From Leptospiraceae bacterium (GTDB taxonomy: Bacteria > Spirochaetota > Leptospiria > Leptospirales > Leptospiraceae), in assembly GCA_016711485.1 (NCBI GenBank), contig JADJSX010000023.1, positions 1,381,001-1,445,000 on the forward strand: a stretch of 64,000 nucleotides of DNA. Reading direction: 5' to 3'. Position numbers and translations under genes: made by a program. Shown one piece after another: positions 24,856-33,380 of the stretch. The notes below the pieces were generated by a model that was given only the letters and a program-made list of their open reading frames with translations, was not told where the DNA came from and searched no databases. Each line of letters begins with the position of its first letter. Position 1 is the stretch's first letter.

Positions 24856-27432
24856 CTAATCACTGTATTTGTGATCGATTACTTCTACTCCATTCCAGTC
24901 TACAGGCACTCCATTCTTTAGATAGAACTCAGATCTCTGGATATAGATTTTACTTGCTTTGTCATCTGATACTAAACGAATTACTCTATGAAAACTCTTA
25001 ATCGCATGTGCAAATTCTTTTTCTAAATAAAATGCAAGTCCCTGTTCAAAATGAATTTTCGTTTTGAGAAGATTATTTAATTTTTCTTCCTCGTATCCAT
25101 CTAGAATTTCTACAACAGAGGTAAATCGCTCTTTACCTTTTACTTTTACTTTATCTAAAATTCTAAAATTAAAATCTGTTTGATTATCAATTTCCAATAA
25201 GGATTCCATAGAAATTAAAATCTTAGAAGAATAAAACTTTGTAAGATTTTCTAACCGGGAAGAAATATTCACCGCATCTGATACAACGGTTCCTTCCATT
25301 CTCTGATTTTCTCCAATTGTTCCAATAATAACATCCCCGGTATGAATTCCAATTCCTGCAATAATAGGAGCCTTGTTCCAAAGAATCCTCTCCTCGTTAT
25401 AATTTTCTATTACTCTTTGCATTTCAATTGCACAATTAATCGCATCATCGACTTTATTTGGAAAAAGTGCCATGATAGCATCCCCAATGTATTTATCGAT
25501 AAATCCATTGTGTTTGCGAATAACAGGACCTACCCGCTCCAGATAAGAATTTAGAAATTTAAAATTTTCTTCAGGACTCATTTTTTCGGATAAATTTGTA
25601 TAATATCTAATATCCGAAAATAGAATACTCATTTGCATCTCCCTGAAATCACCGAGTTTAATATCTAAAATACTTTTTTTCTGTATAAAAGAAAGAAATT
25701 GTTCGGGAAAAAACTTATGATAAGCCGCATTGAGTAACTCGGTGTCTTCTATAAATTTTTGTTTGAGTGCATCCGAGTCTTGCACAAAGTTAACCATCGC
25801 ATTAAAAGACTGAGTAAGAAATCCAATTTCATCATTAAATTGTGGCTCTACGTTAGCTGCTATTTTTCCCTGATTCATCTGAGCAATGCCGTCGACTAGG
25901 TTTTTAAGTGGGTTTATCAAATTAATTGAAAAGAAAAATGGAAAAACGAATAAAATAAATAAACCAATCCCAAACATCATCTGTATAAGCGGCAAAACTC
26001 TATTATGCGAATATTCCTTAGCCTTTAAATAGAAACTTTCACCTATTCCTTCTTCCCCTTCACCAGAAAAAGGTAAATCTTTATTAAAATGGATTTCTTT
26101 TATTGAACTTTTATTTCCAGGAGTAATCCCCACAAAATCAAAAGAAGTTCCCCAGGTGCTAATTGGAAAATACTGACTTTGCGGTAAATCCTTATATGCC
26201 ATTGTGAAATCCCCATTTTTAAAAAGAGTTAATTGGACGGTAATACTTTCTGAAGTAGGAATAATTCCCTCGTTATACTTTAATTCAAACCAGGTAATCA
26301 CTAATTTGCTTGTTGATAAGTTCATATAAACTTTGCTATTTTTATTTAAAATCGGGGCAATGATTCCTGTAACATAAATTGTTGGCTTAAAAATTCCTAT
26401 ATCAAAATTAATGTCAGAATCTTTGCCGAATACCACAAACGGAGAGCGCATAATCTGAATAAAACTCTCTTGTTTACCAAAAAATAAAAACGAAAAACTA
26501 AGATCCTTTGTAATATTTACCTTTTCTTGAAATTTAATTTCTTCGCCTAAATCGAAATCGAAATCAAAATTGATCGCGTCGATATTATAATTTTCTTTTT
26601 GATTTGGAGAGAAATAAAGCATTGTATTTTTTTTAATAATATCTTCATTTTGAAATGCATCTTTAAATTGTGGCGCTAGAATATGACCTAGGTTTCCCCA
26701 CATGAATAATATTGTAACGATTGTAATGCCAATAATTTTTGCCATGAAAGAAGTTTTTTGCTTAGTGTGGTTTATATAGGAAAGCGCAAATAGAAAATGA
26801 AAGCCTAAGAATCCAATAGAATTAGCAATCACTTCGATTCGTTCTGGAACAATTCCAATCACAAATAATATTTCAACAACGACAGCTAGAAGGATTAAAT
26901 AAAAAGGATTTAGAAAGGAACGAATACTTTTATATAAATAGTTTTCCTGCTTTCTTTTAAAATGAATACTGCGTCTAATGATAGTTGCCACCAATAGAAA
27001 AACGAGGAAGGAAACAAGCGCAAGCTGAATGCAATAGCTAATTTCAGCAAAATCAAATTGGAAGTACATCACATAAAGACTGAGTAAAATCGCAAAGAGA
27101 TTTATAAAAATAAGAAAATAGAATAGGATTCTTTTTTCTTTTTTGTATTCAGGAGAATTTTCAGGAAAGAAATAAAAAAAACTCACCAAAAAGGAAGAAG
27201 AAACTATGACCGGTAAAAGTTGTAATTGCCTGAGTAAAAACTTCCAATAAAGAAGACTGGGCAAACTCGCTATAAGTAATTCAAAAAAATAAAAAGTCTC
27301 TAAGCCAGAAAAGCTAAATATCAGTAGCCACACACCTCTATTCTTCGGTTTCAGTGTAAGGAAATAAGAAATAATAGTTGTATTTATAAATAAAAGACTA
27401 TAAAGCGTTAATGACTCTTCATTGAAATACAT
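24856..27432 (-). CDS. Membrane-bound class III adenylate/guanylate cyclase
   Basis: An 858-residue protein. Seven hydrophobic segments occupy residues about 1-245. A ~230-residue extracytoplasmic region follows, then a further helix near 490-515, a HAMP domain (about 515-570) and a class III cyclase domain (about 595-775; metal aspartates in FSDIRYYT and YIGDAIMALFP). The last ~80 residues look like a helical tail. It makes cAMP (or cGMP) in response to a membrane signal. Many such cyclases are typical of Leptospira. It is a single gene between repeat R copies 3 and 4. Confidence 0.9.
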   Translation of the reverse strand: MYFNEESLTLYSLLFINTTIISYFLTLKPKNRGVWLLIFSFSGLETFYFFELLIASLPSLLYWKFLLRQLQLLPVIVSSSFLVSFFYFFPENSPEYKKEKRILFYFLIFINLFAILLSLYVMYFQFDFAEISYCIQLALVSFLVFLLVATIIRRSIHFKRKQENYLYKSIRSFLNPFYLILLAVVVEILFVIGIVPERIEVIANSIGFLGFHFLFALSYINHTKQKTSFMAKIIGITIVTILFMWGNLGHILAPQFKDAFQNEDIIKKNTMLYFSPNQKENYNIDAINFDFDFDLGEEIKFQEKVNITKDLSFSFLFFGKQESFIQIMRSPFVVFGKDSDINFDIGIFKPTIYVTGIIAPILNKNSKVYMNLSTSKLVITWFELKYNEGIIPTSESITVQLTLFKNGDFTMAYKDLPQSQYFPISTWGTSFDFVGITPGNKSSIKEIHFNKDLPFSGEGEEGIGESFYLKAKEYSHNRVLPLIQMMFGIGLFILFVFPFFFSINLINPLKNLVDGIAQMNQGKIAANVEPQFNDEIGFLTQSFNAMVNFVQDSDALKQKFIEDTELLNAAYHKFFPEQFLSFIQKKSILDIKLGDFREMQMSILFSDIRYYTNLSEKMSPEENFKFLNSYLERVGPVIRKHNGFIDKYIGDAIMALFPNKVDDAINCAIEMQRVIENYNEERILWNKAPIIAGIGIHTGDVIIGTIGENQRMEGTVVSDAVNISSRLENLTKFYSSKILISMESLLEIDNQTDFNFRILDKVKVKGKERFTSVVEILDGYEEEKLNNLLKTKIHFEQGLAFYLEKEFAHAIKSFHRVIRLVSDDKASKIYIQRSEFYLKNGVPVDWNGVEVIDHKYSD

Positions 27433-27642
27433 GGTTTACCTTCGGCCATTATTCTCAGGACATTTTTTACTTTTTCAATTAGAAAATGTTATTTTTTAGA
27501 TTTTCTTTGGTAACATTTATCATATTTATTCCACTATTTTTTTAAAGGCTAACTTATATTTATCGGTGAAAGGAGAAACATTGTGAATAGAAGGAATAAA
27601 TTTAGGTTAGTATATCACAATAAAGGCAAAATATCTATTTAC

Positions 27643-27875
27643 CGCGCTCAAAACATCTCTTTAGGAAAGAGTCGCAATCTATTTTTGCTATACCAATTCC
27701 CAAAAGTAAATTCCGATTTGCTGCCAGAAAACCCTCTCTTGGGAATACCCCTTTTGCGAAAAATAGTGGAACTTATTTATCAGAAGTGGTATTTAAGCTT
27801 TTAATTTGTGGGATAGAAGGAGATAGAATTATCGAGAAGTTGGATGCAAATTAGCCGCTTCGGCGCTAGAAAGAA
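27643..27875 (+). repeat. Repeat R, copy 4, with a nested MITE
   Basis: Parts in order: CGCTCAAAACATCTC, the hairpin CTCTTTAGGAAAGAG, GTCGCAATC, a nested TACC...GGTA element, AAGCTTTTAATTTGTGGGAT, GAGAAGTTGGATGCAAATTA, GCCGCTTCGGCG and CTAGAAAGAAAA. This is one of the fullest copies. Confidence 0.82.
27691..27791. mobile_element. MITE (family A2) nested in repeat R copy 4
   Basis: It starts TACCAATTCCCAAAAG and ends TCAGAAGTGGTA. An internal ATTCCCAA/TTGGGAAT pair gives a large hairpin. It occupies the same site as the element in repeat R copy 3. Confidence 0.75.
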
Positions 27876-27909
27876 AAGAAATATCTTTTAATGATTCTAA
27901 CAAGGCATT

Positions 27910-28060
27910 CCTGTGAAGGCCTTGATTTAATAGCCAAGCTATCGCGGGCTATTGATACATTCAACTGGTTCTGCACAAGTTCTAATATTCGTAAAATTAT
28001 TTTCCGTTTCTGAAGTTATCAATTTTACAAGGTCATTTACATTGTATTAACGTTATTAGA
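27910..28060. repeat. Degenerate element B copy
   Basis: The stretch GCCAAGCTATCGCGGGCTAT, the TTCTAATATTCG segment and TTATCAATTTTACAAGGTCA align with internal and right-end parts of element B at 5432-5633 and 38892-39060. The ends are eroded. The surrounding 27433-28193 region holds no gene. Confidence 0.55.
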
Positions 28061-28193
28061 AAGTGAAATATCATTTTTCTGGTTGGCGGAATCTTTTTAC
28101 GGTCGAAATAGATTTTTCCTTCTTAGGGTATTCCTTTAAAAAAAGGAGTTGTAGCATAAGTTCTAAATATAATTTCATTGATTTTAGAACGAA

Positions 28194-29348
28194 ATGACAA
28201 ACCGAAGAAAAAGGAATTTGTTAGAAATGAAAATTGTTATAAATAAAAAGAAGCTTAGTCAAATTCAAGAAAAACGTATAATTGATAAAAAATATACGAT
28301 TCTATTAGTTGACGATGAACCCGCAAACCTCAATTCGTTAACGATGGTATTAGAAGATAAATATCATATCTTTACCGCAAACACTGGTATAGAGGCTCTG
28401 GAGATAATAAAAAAAGTGCCGAATCCGGAAAAATTTGATTTAATCATTTCAGATCAAAGAATGCCTGAAATGTCAGGGGTAGAATTTTTAAAACAAACCA
28501 TTTCGATAATTCCGAAAACTGTTCGTATTATACTTACTGGATACACAGATATAAATGATACAATTGATTCTATAAATGAAGGTCATGTTTATAAATTTTT
28601 AACAAAGCCCATTGAACCAAATAACCTTATTGTCTCTTTACAGAGAGCACTTGAAGCTTATGAGTTAGAGAGGCAAAATGTCCGTTTAATTAATCAATTG
28701 CAAGAAATGAATGAAAATCTAGAACACTTAGTTGAAGAAAGAACCAAGCTACTCGAAGAATCCTATTCCAGTCTTAAAAAACAAAAAGAAGAACTCGAAT
28801 ATCTTTCAAATTTTCAAGATTCTTTGGTAAGCGAATTAGAACTTTTGTCTATAACCGATCCTCTTACAGGACTTGCCAATCGGAGGTGGCTAGAATCATA
28901 TATAAAAGAAGAATGTGACAATGCAGGTCGAAACCAAAAAGAAGTTTCAATATTAATGCTTGATGTAGACCACTTTAAACTATATAACGATTTTTACGGA
29001 CATGCAATGGGAGATAAATGTATTAAAAAAGTTGCAGAAATACTAAAAAAAACGATTGCGGGTAAAAAAGGATTAGCTGCTCGATATGGCGGAGAAGAGT
29101 TTTGTTGTGTTCTAACGGACAGCAATTTTGAAGGTGCCATTGTTTTTGCAAAGGAGATTTTAAATGAAATAAGAAGAGAAGCAATTCCCCATGAAAAATC
29201 TAGCACGGCTGCGTATGTAACAGTAAGTATAGGGGCTTATTCTGTTTTGCCAAAAGATGGTGAATCCTCAATGGAACTAATTCGAACTGCGGATAATTAT
29301 CTATACAATGCAAAGAAAAATGGACGAAATCAAATATCTACAAACTAG
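28194..29348 (+). CDS. Response regulator with GGDEF diguanylate cyclase output
   Basis: A 384-residue protein. The receiver domain (about 30-155) has the DD pair in LLVDDEP, phosphoacceptor Asp in SDQRMP and the lysine in LTKP. A coiled linker (about 160-215) leads to a GGDEF domain (220-384) with an intact GGEEF signature. I see no RxxD inhibitory site before it. It should make c-di-GMP when phosphorylated. A second in-frame ATG at 28227 is 11 bases from AAGGA and may be the true start. The kinase gene begins 17 nt downstream. Confidence 0.9.
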   Translation: MTNRRKRNLLEMKIVINKKKLSQIQEKRIIDKKYTILLVDDEPANLNSLTMVLEDKYHIFTANTGIEALEIIKKVPNPEKFDLIISDQRMPEMSGVEFLKQTISIIPKTVRIILTGYTDINDTIDSINEGHVYKFLTKPIEPNNLIVSLQRALEAYELERQNVRLINQLQEMNENLEHLVEERTKLLEESYSSLKKQKEELEYLSNFQDSLVSELELLSITDPLTGLANRRWLESYIKEECDNAGRNQKEVSILMLDVDHFKLYNDFYGHAMGDKCIKKVAEILKKTIAGKKGLAARYGGEEFCCVLTDSNFEGAIVFAKEILNEIRREAIPHEKSSTAAYVTVSIGAYSVLPKDGESSMELIRTADNYLYNAKKNGRNQISTN

Positions 29349-29365
29349 AAATCGATTGCTTTAAA

Positions 29366-31048
29366 ATGCCTGGCTATTCTAAATTTATCGAAAAAAAAAG
29401 AATTTTTCTAATAGAAAAAAACTTAGCAAATTCTATGTCTTTGTCAAAACTCTTAGTAAATGAGGGATATGATTTATATAATTTCAATTTTAATGAACGA
29501 ATTATTACATCATTACAATCATATCAACCAGATTTAATTCTTCTTAATGTCCATAGTTTACGAAACGACTCAAACGATTTTTTTGGCTATATTGAAGAAC
29601 GAACGAAAAAAGATCCTCTACCTATTCTATTTTTAAACCCATTCAGTAAAATAAAAAACATAGTTCGCGATAATTATCTTAGTCTTGTAGATAATATCTC
29701 AAGCCCAAAAAAAATCGATGAGCTTTTATATCGTATCGAACGAATAATCGATATTAGCCATAATATGCAAAGGTTAAAAAATGAAAATCTTTCCTTGGAC
29801 GATGAGGTTATCGAGCAGAAAATAAAAAAACTAATAGCTCAGGAAAGTGAAGAACGATTGGCGACAATTTTAGATAGTGTAGAAGCTTTTATTTATATAA
29901 AGGATACAGACTACCAATACCAGTATGCAAATAAAAAACTTCGCGATCTTTTTGGTAAGTCAATGGAAGAAATCGTAAATAAAGATGATTTTGAGTTTTT
30001 TGATAATGCAACCGCCTTACATTTGAGGGAAAATGATAAGCAAGTAATTGAATACGGTAAAAGGTTGGCGGAAGAAGAAGTAAATACAGGAAAAGATGGT
30101 CTTATTACGACAGCATTTGTATCAGTTAAACTTCCATTATTTGCTGAAAATGGCATTGTTTATGCGTTATGCGGAATTTCTACTGAAATAACAAAACGCA
30201 AACAAGCAGAAGATGAATTAAAGCGAGCAATAAGTCTACTCGAAGAACGGCATAATCAATTGAAGGACACACAAGCACAATTGGTTCAAGCAGAAAAGAT
30301 GGCTGCTTTAGGAACACTTGTAGCTGGAGTTGCACATGAAGTAAATAATCCGACGAATTATATTTCAATCAGTTCGTATACGCTACAGAACGATTTAAAT
30401 TCTTTCAGAAAAGATGTTTCAGAGATGGTCATTGACAGTGAAAAAGAGACAATTGATTATTTTGAATCTCAATTTAATAAATTTCAGAAGTCTTTACTAA
30501 ATATTCTCGAAGGAAGTGAACGGATAAGAATGATTGTCCAGGATTTAAAATCCTTTTCTCGGCTTGATGAATCTGAAAAAAAAGAAGTAAACCTTGTAGA
30601 AATTTTAGAATCTACTTTAAGAATAATAAAAACTCAATTTCAAAATCCAATGGAAATTGTTACCGCATATAACTTTGTTGAGAAAATTGAATGTTACCCA
30701 GCACAATTGGGTCAAGTATTCTTAAATATTCTGTTAAATTCCTATCATGCAATTTTACAAAAACAAAAAGTCAGTGAAAAAAATCTAATCGGGAAAATCG
30801 AAGTTATTCTCGACGGAAATCCGAACGAAGTAAAAATCACTATTTCCGATAACGGCTGTGGGATGCCAGAAGATGTTAAATTAAAAATGTTTGAGCCTTT
30901 TTTTACGACAAAGCCAGTAGGTCAGGGAACTGGACTAGGACTCTCAATTTCCTATGGAATAATTGAAAAACATAAAGGGATAATAAATGTTCAATCTACA
31001 CTTGGCAAAGGAACGAGCATTATTATCATTATACCCTATTTAGCATGA
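29366..31048 (+). CDS. Hybrid-like sensor histidine kinase (degenerate receiver, PAS, HisKA-HATPase)
   Basis: A 560-residue soluble protein. Residues about 10-130 resemble a receiver domain lacking the usual phosphoacceptor motif (PDLILLNVHS has Asn). A PAS domain follows (about 165-285), then a coiled coil, a phosphoacceptor histidine in VAHEVNNPTN (about residue 328) and an ATPase domain with DNGCGMP, FFTTK and GTGLGL. It probably phosphorylates the GGDEF regulator encoded just upstream, with which it forms an operon. Confidence 0.88.
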   Translation: MPGYSKFIEKKRIFLIEKNLANSMSLSKLLVNEGYDLYNFNFNERIITSLQSYQPDLILLNVHSLRNDSNDFFGYIEERTKKDPLPILFLNPFSKIKNIVRDNYLSLVDNISSPKKIDELLYRIERIIDISHNMQRLKNENLSLDDEVIEQKIKKLIAQESEERLATILDSVEAFIYIKDTDYQYQYANKKLRDLFGKSMEEIVNKDDFEFFDNATALHLRENDKQVIEYGKRLAEEEVNTGKDGLITTAFVSVKLPLFAENGIVYALCGISTEITKRKQAEDELKRAISLLEERHNQLKDTQAQLVQAEKMAALGTLVAGVAHEVNNPTNYISISSYTLQNDLNSFRKDVSEMVIDSEKETIDYFESQFNKFQKSLLNILEGSERIRMIVQDLKSFSRLDESEKKEVNLVEILESTLRIIKTQFQNPMEIVTAYNFVEKIECYPAQLGQVFLNILLNSYHAILQKQKVSEKNLIGKIEVILDGNPNEVKITISDNGCGMPEDVKLKMFEPFFTTKPVGQGTGLGLSISYGIIEKHKGIINVQSTLGKGTSIIIIIPYLA

Positions 31049-31203
31049 ATTTGGCATAAGATAAGTTATTAATTGACCTTACGCAAAATAGGAATTTTAC
31101 GAAAATGAGGTCTAATTTAAGAATATTAGATAAAGCTAATGAATTAATGAATAAGCAGGTTTGGGCGGCAGCCCAAGCGATGCACTGAGCGATCGTCGAA
31201 GTG

Positions 31204-32085
31204 TCAATTCCTAAAATAAGTAGACCATTTTTTATAGTAAGCTTCATCTGGAGTTAGGTAATCAATTGTTTGGTGGAGTCTTGATTCATTGTATATTTTG
31301 ATACTTTGTTTAATTGACTTGCGAGCCAATTCCTTAGAAGGAAATTTATCTAATAGAAATTCATCCTTCAAAATTCCATTCACCCTTTCAGCAACGGCGT
31401 TCTCATAACAGTGATTATCCTCTGTCATGCTTATACGAATATTTTGCGATTTAAGAATATTCACGTAATCATAGCAGCAATACTGCGAACCACGATCGGA
31501 ATGATGATACACTATTTCATGATGCGTTTTAGGTAGCATTTTGAGTGCAATCTCAAGTGCCTTAATTGACTCTTCTACGATCAGGCTTTCTCCAATGTTG
31601 TAACCGAGTATTTTCTTTGTATTCCTTTCTGTAAGTAACGACAAATATAGATTACCCTCAAGTGTAGGTATATATGTAATATCCGAAACTATAATGAATC
31701 CCGGAAAATTGGTAGGCAAATCTTTTATTTCATTTCTATAGATTGGAAATTTATGACGGGAATTTGTAGTTTTTATTGATCGCTTTTTCTTTTTGATGGC
31801 TAATCCATATTCGTTCATAAGCGAAAAGAGCCAATCCCTGCCTATCTTAAATGAGAGTTTCTTATCCATCTCCTTTTTTAATTTGATAGTTCCTGTTTTG
31901 GCTTTTAGTTTGCGTATTTTCAACACTTCTTTGATTACTATTGCTTTTTTCTCTTCTTCTTTTATTAGCCTCTTTTTGCCTTTATAATAATTTGCTCTAC
32001 TATGTCCTAGATAGTGACTACAGCGTCTAAATGATATTAGCCGCTTAGTCCTTGCTCGCTCTAAAGTTTTACTGAAAAGTTTTTT
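31204..32085 (-). CDS. IS3-family transposase OrfB
   Basis: The open frame runs from 32085 to a TGA inside the left inverted repeat. It covers an N-terminal HTH-21-like region (SFRRCSHYLGHSRANYYKG) and a DDE integrase core with FIIVSDITYIPT, YHHSDRGSQY and ENAVAERVNGILKDEF, so all three acidic residues are present. No ATG begins the full frame; the first start (GTG 31926) omits about 50 residues. The usual route would be a frameshift from orfA at the A8 run at 32080-32087, but the offset is +1 (or -2), not the usual -1. Confidence 0.85.
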   Translation of the reverse strand, partial: KKLFSKTLERARTKRLISFRRCSHYLGHSRANYYKGKKRLIKEEEKKAIVIKEVLKIRKLKAKTGTIKLKKEMDKKLSFKIGRDWLFSLMNEYGLAIKKKKRSIKTTNSRHKFPIYRNEIKDLPTNFPGFIIVSDITYIPTLEGNLYLSLLTERNTKKILGYNIGESLIVEESIKALEIALKMLPKTHHEIVYHHSDRGSQYCCYDYVNILKSQNIRISMTEDNHCYENAVAERVNGILKDEFLLDKFPSKELARKSIKQSIKIYNESRLHQTIDYLTPDEAYYKKWSTYFRN

Positions 32086-32425
32086 TTACGTCCGTATTGT
32101 AATGCTCATCCACAACTTCTATCAAAGTCTCATATACTTGATTTTTCATTACTGAATCTGCTAATGCTATCTTCAACTTCTTGATCTCTTCTTTCAACTT
32201 TTTTCGTTCTTCTACTTCATTCGGCATCTGTATCACCACCTTTCTTGCTAAATCACTTTTCGTTCCCCATTTCTTCAACCACTTTCTCACAGTCGATGAG
32301 CCTGAAATGTCGTAAAACTTTCTAGCTCCTTCCATCGTAAACTTTCCTTGCCTGATTTCTTCTACCACTTTTTTCTGAAAAGCTTCGCTATATCGAATAT
32401 ATGTCGGACTTACTTTTTTTTCCAT
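32069..32425 (-). CDS. IS3-family transposase OrfA
   Basis: A 118-residue HTH protein (SEAFQKKVVEEIRQGKFTMEG, then SGSSTVRKWLKKWG) with a C-terminal leucine-zipper-like helix (ERKKLKEEIKKLKIAL). The ATG at 32425 was chosen because AGGAGA lies six bases upstream; an earlier in-frame TTG lacks such a site. It ends 17 nt into the orfB frame, just after the A8 run. Confidence 0.85.
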   Translation of the reverse strand: MEKKVSPTYIRYSEAFQKKVVEEIRQGKFTMEGARKFYDISGSSTVRKWLKKWGTKSDLARKVVIQMPNEVEERKKLKEEIKKLKIALADSVMKNQVYETLIEVVDEHYNTDVKKTFQ

Positions 32426-32623
32426 TTCGTCTCTCCTATATATTGTCAACTATTTCAGGACAAGACAAGTGTCGCCGATTGCCTTTAGCTCTCACCTCAA
32501 CGCGCTTGCGCGTAAGGTGAGTTATTAAAAGCATTTTGGATAATTTAGATTAGCTCCTTGGAATATGGATGATCTGCTAATTTTCTACTTGCAGGGATAC
32601 GACAGATAGAGGAATTTAATGCG

Positions 32624-32863
32624 ATGAGTAGAATGTTAACCATGATAATTTTTCTTCTTCTTTTATCCACAAATCTATGTAGTAAAAAGAATGAAGAGGC
32701 TAAGGAAAATTTTCCAAAGATTTGCTGTGAAAGTTTTGGCTACGGAAGTCAAATGAAAAAATGTTGTGAGTCATATGAAATGGTTCCCTCAGAGCAATGT
32801 AAAGTTCCTCCTAAGTTTGTCGGTGGTGGTAAGCAACAGGTCGATATTTCATTTTGCAAATAA
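32624..32863 (+). CDS. Small cysteine-rich lipoprotein
   Basis: A 79-residue protein with a signal peptide ending at NLC (Cys19, lipobox-like). The mature part has paired cysteines (KICCES, KKCCES) and two more, suggesting disulfides. Function is unknown. It stands alone between the IS3 element and repeat R copy 5. MSRML and the downstream MLTMI are alternative starts. Confidence 0.6.
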   Translation: MSRMLTMIIFLLLLSTNLCSKKNEEAKENFPKICCESFGYGSQMKKCCESYEMVPSEQCKVPPKFVGGGKQQVDISFCK

Positions 32864-32905
32864 AACCAACCTTGATAGATAATATACTATTTATAAAATT
32901 ATGAA

Positions 32906-33053
32906 AAAATTTCCCCCGTTTCGTTCAAAACATCTCTTTAGGAAAGAGACGTAATCCAATTTTAATTTAAGCTTTTAACTTTGTGGGATAGAAGGGGATA
33001 GAATTATCGAGAAGTTGGATGCAAATTAGCCGCTTCAGCGCTAGAAAGAAAAG
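32906..33053 (+). repeat. Repeat R, copy 5 (cleanest uninterrupted copy)
   Basis: It runs AAATTTCCCCCGTTTCGTTC, AAAACATCTC, the hairpin CTCTTTAGGAAAGAG, AAGCTTTTAACTTTGTGGG, GATAGAATTATC, GAGAAGTTGGATGCAAATTA, GCCGCTTCAGCG and CTAGAAAGAAAA. The part between the GTTCAA and GTTGGAT boxes is 98 bp (32923-33020). Confidence 0.82.
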
Positions 33054-33380
33054 CTCAAGTAAAATACATAATACAATTAAAATTGTTTGATTGACTTCGT
33101 ATTCTCAATCAATCCAAAACCCAGAAAGTTAGTGTTTCAGGGATGACTAATTATTCAGAATTATGCGGGAAACTATTTTATCTGGGTTTGTTTTTTGCTT
33201 CACACCCTATATAAAAATCGACAAAAGGCGTATGCTTTGCGCATATCGTCCCTTCGGATTACGAAATTATTAAAAAGTCTGCCTGCAGATAAGAAGTTTT
33301 TTAGTTCTTTGAGAAGAATATATTATTACATAGGTTCAAGAATTTTAGCAATACCATTCATTAAAATGTAGACAAAACTG
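33054..33380. other. Intergenic region without a supported gene
   Basis: No frame with a ribosome site was found. A small hairpin (GTATGCTTTGCGCATA) lies near 33228-33243. The remainder is AT-rich and probably includes the leader of the spermidine-synthase-like gene. Confidence 0.4.

Larger units (their letters stand above)
31202..32467 (-). mobile_element. IS3-family insertion sequence (about 1266 bp)
   Basis: It has a two-gene transposase (orfA and orfB) on the minus strand. The ends TGTCAATTCCTAAAATAAGT and (other strand) TGTCTTGTCCTGAAATAGTT are imperfect inverted repeats. The left flank ends CGAAG and the right flank begins AGTGTC, leaving a short target duplication (AG or AAG depending on the exact end). 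It is inserted in element B. Confidence 0.85.
31066..32528. repeat. Element B copy split by the IS3 element
   Basis: The left part (31066-31201) starts TTATTAATTGACCTTACGCA and the right part (32468-32528) ends GCGTAAGGTGAGTTATTAA. Joined, they make about 195 bp, close to the 202-bp copy at 5432. The orientation is opposite to that copy. The insertion point lies in an inner TCGACGATCGCTCAGTG-like motif. Confidence 0.7.

Noticed and set aside
27583..27804. A 73-codon frame sharing residues NISLGKSRN...LLYQFPKVNSDL with a frame at 38352-38585
   Set aside because: The similarity is DNA-level: both are translations of repeat R with its nested MITE, so they are not a protein family.
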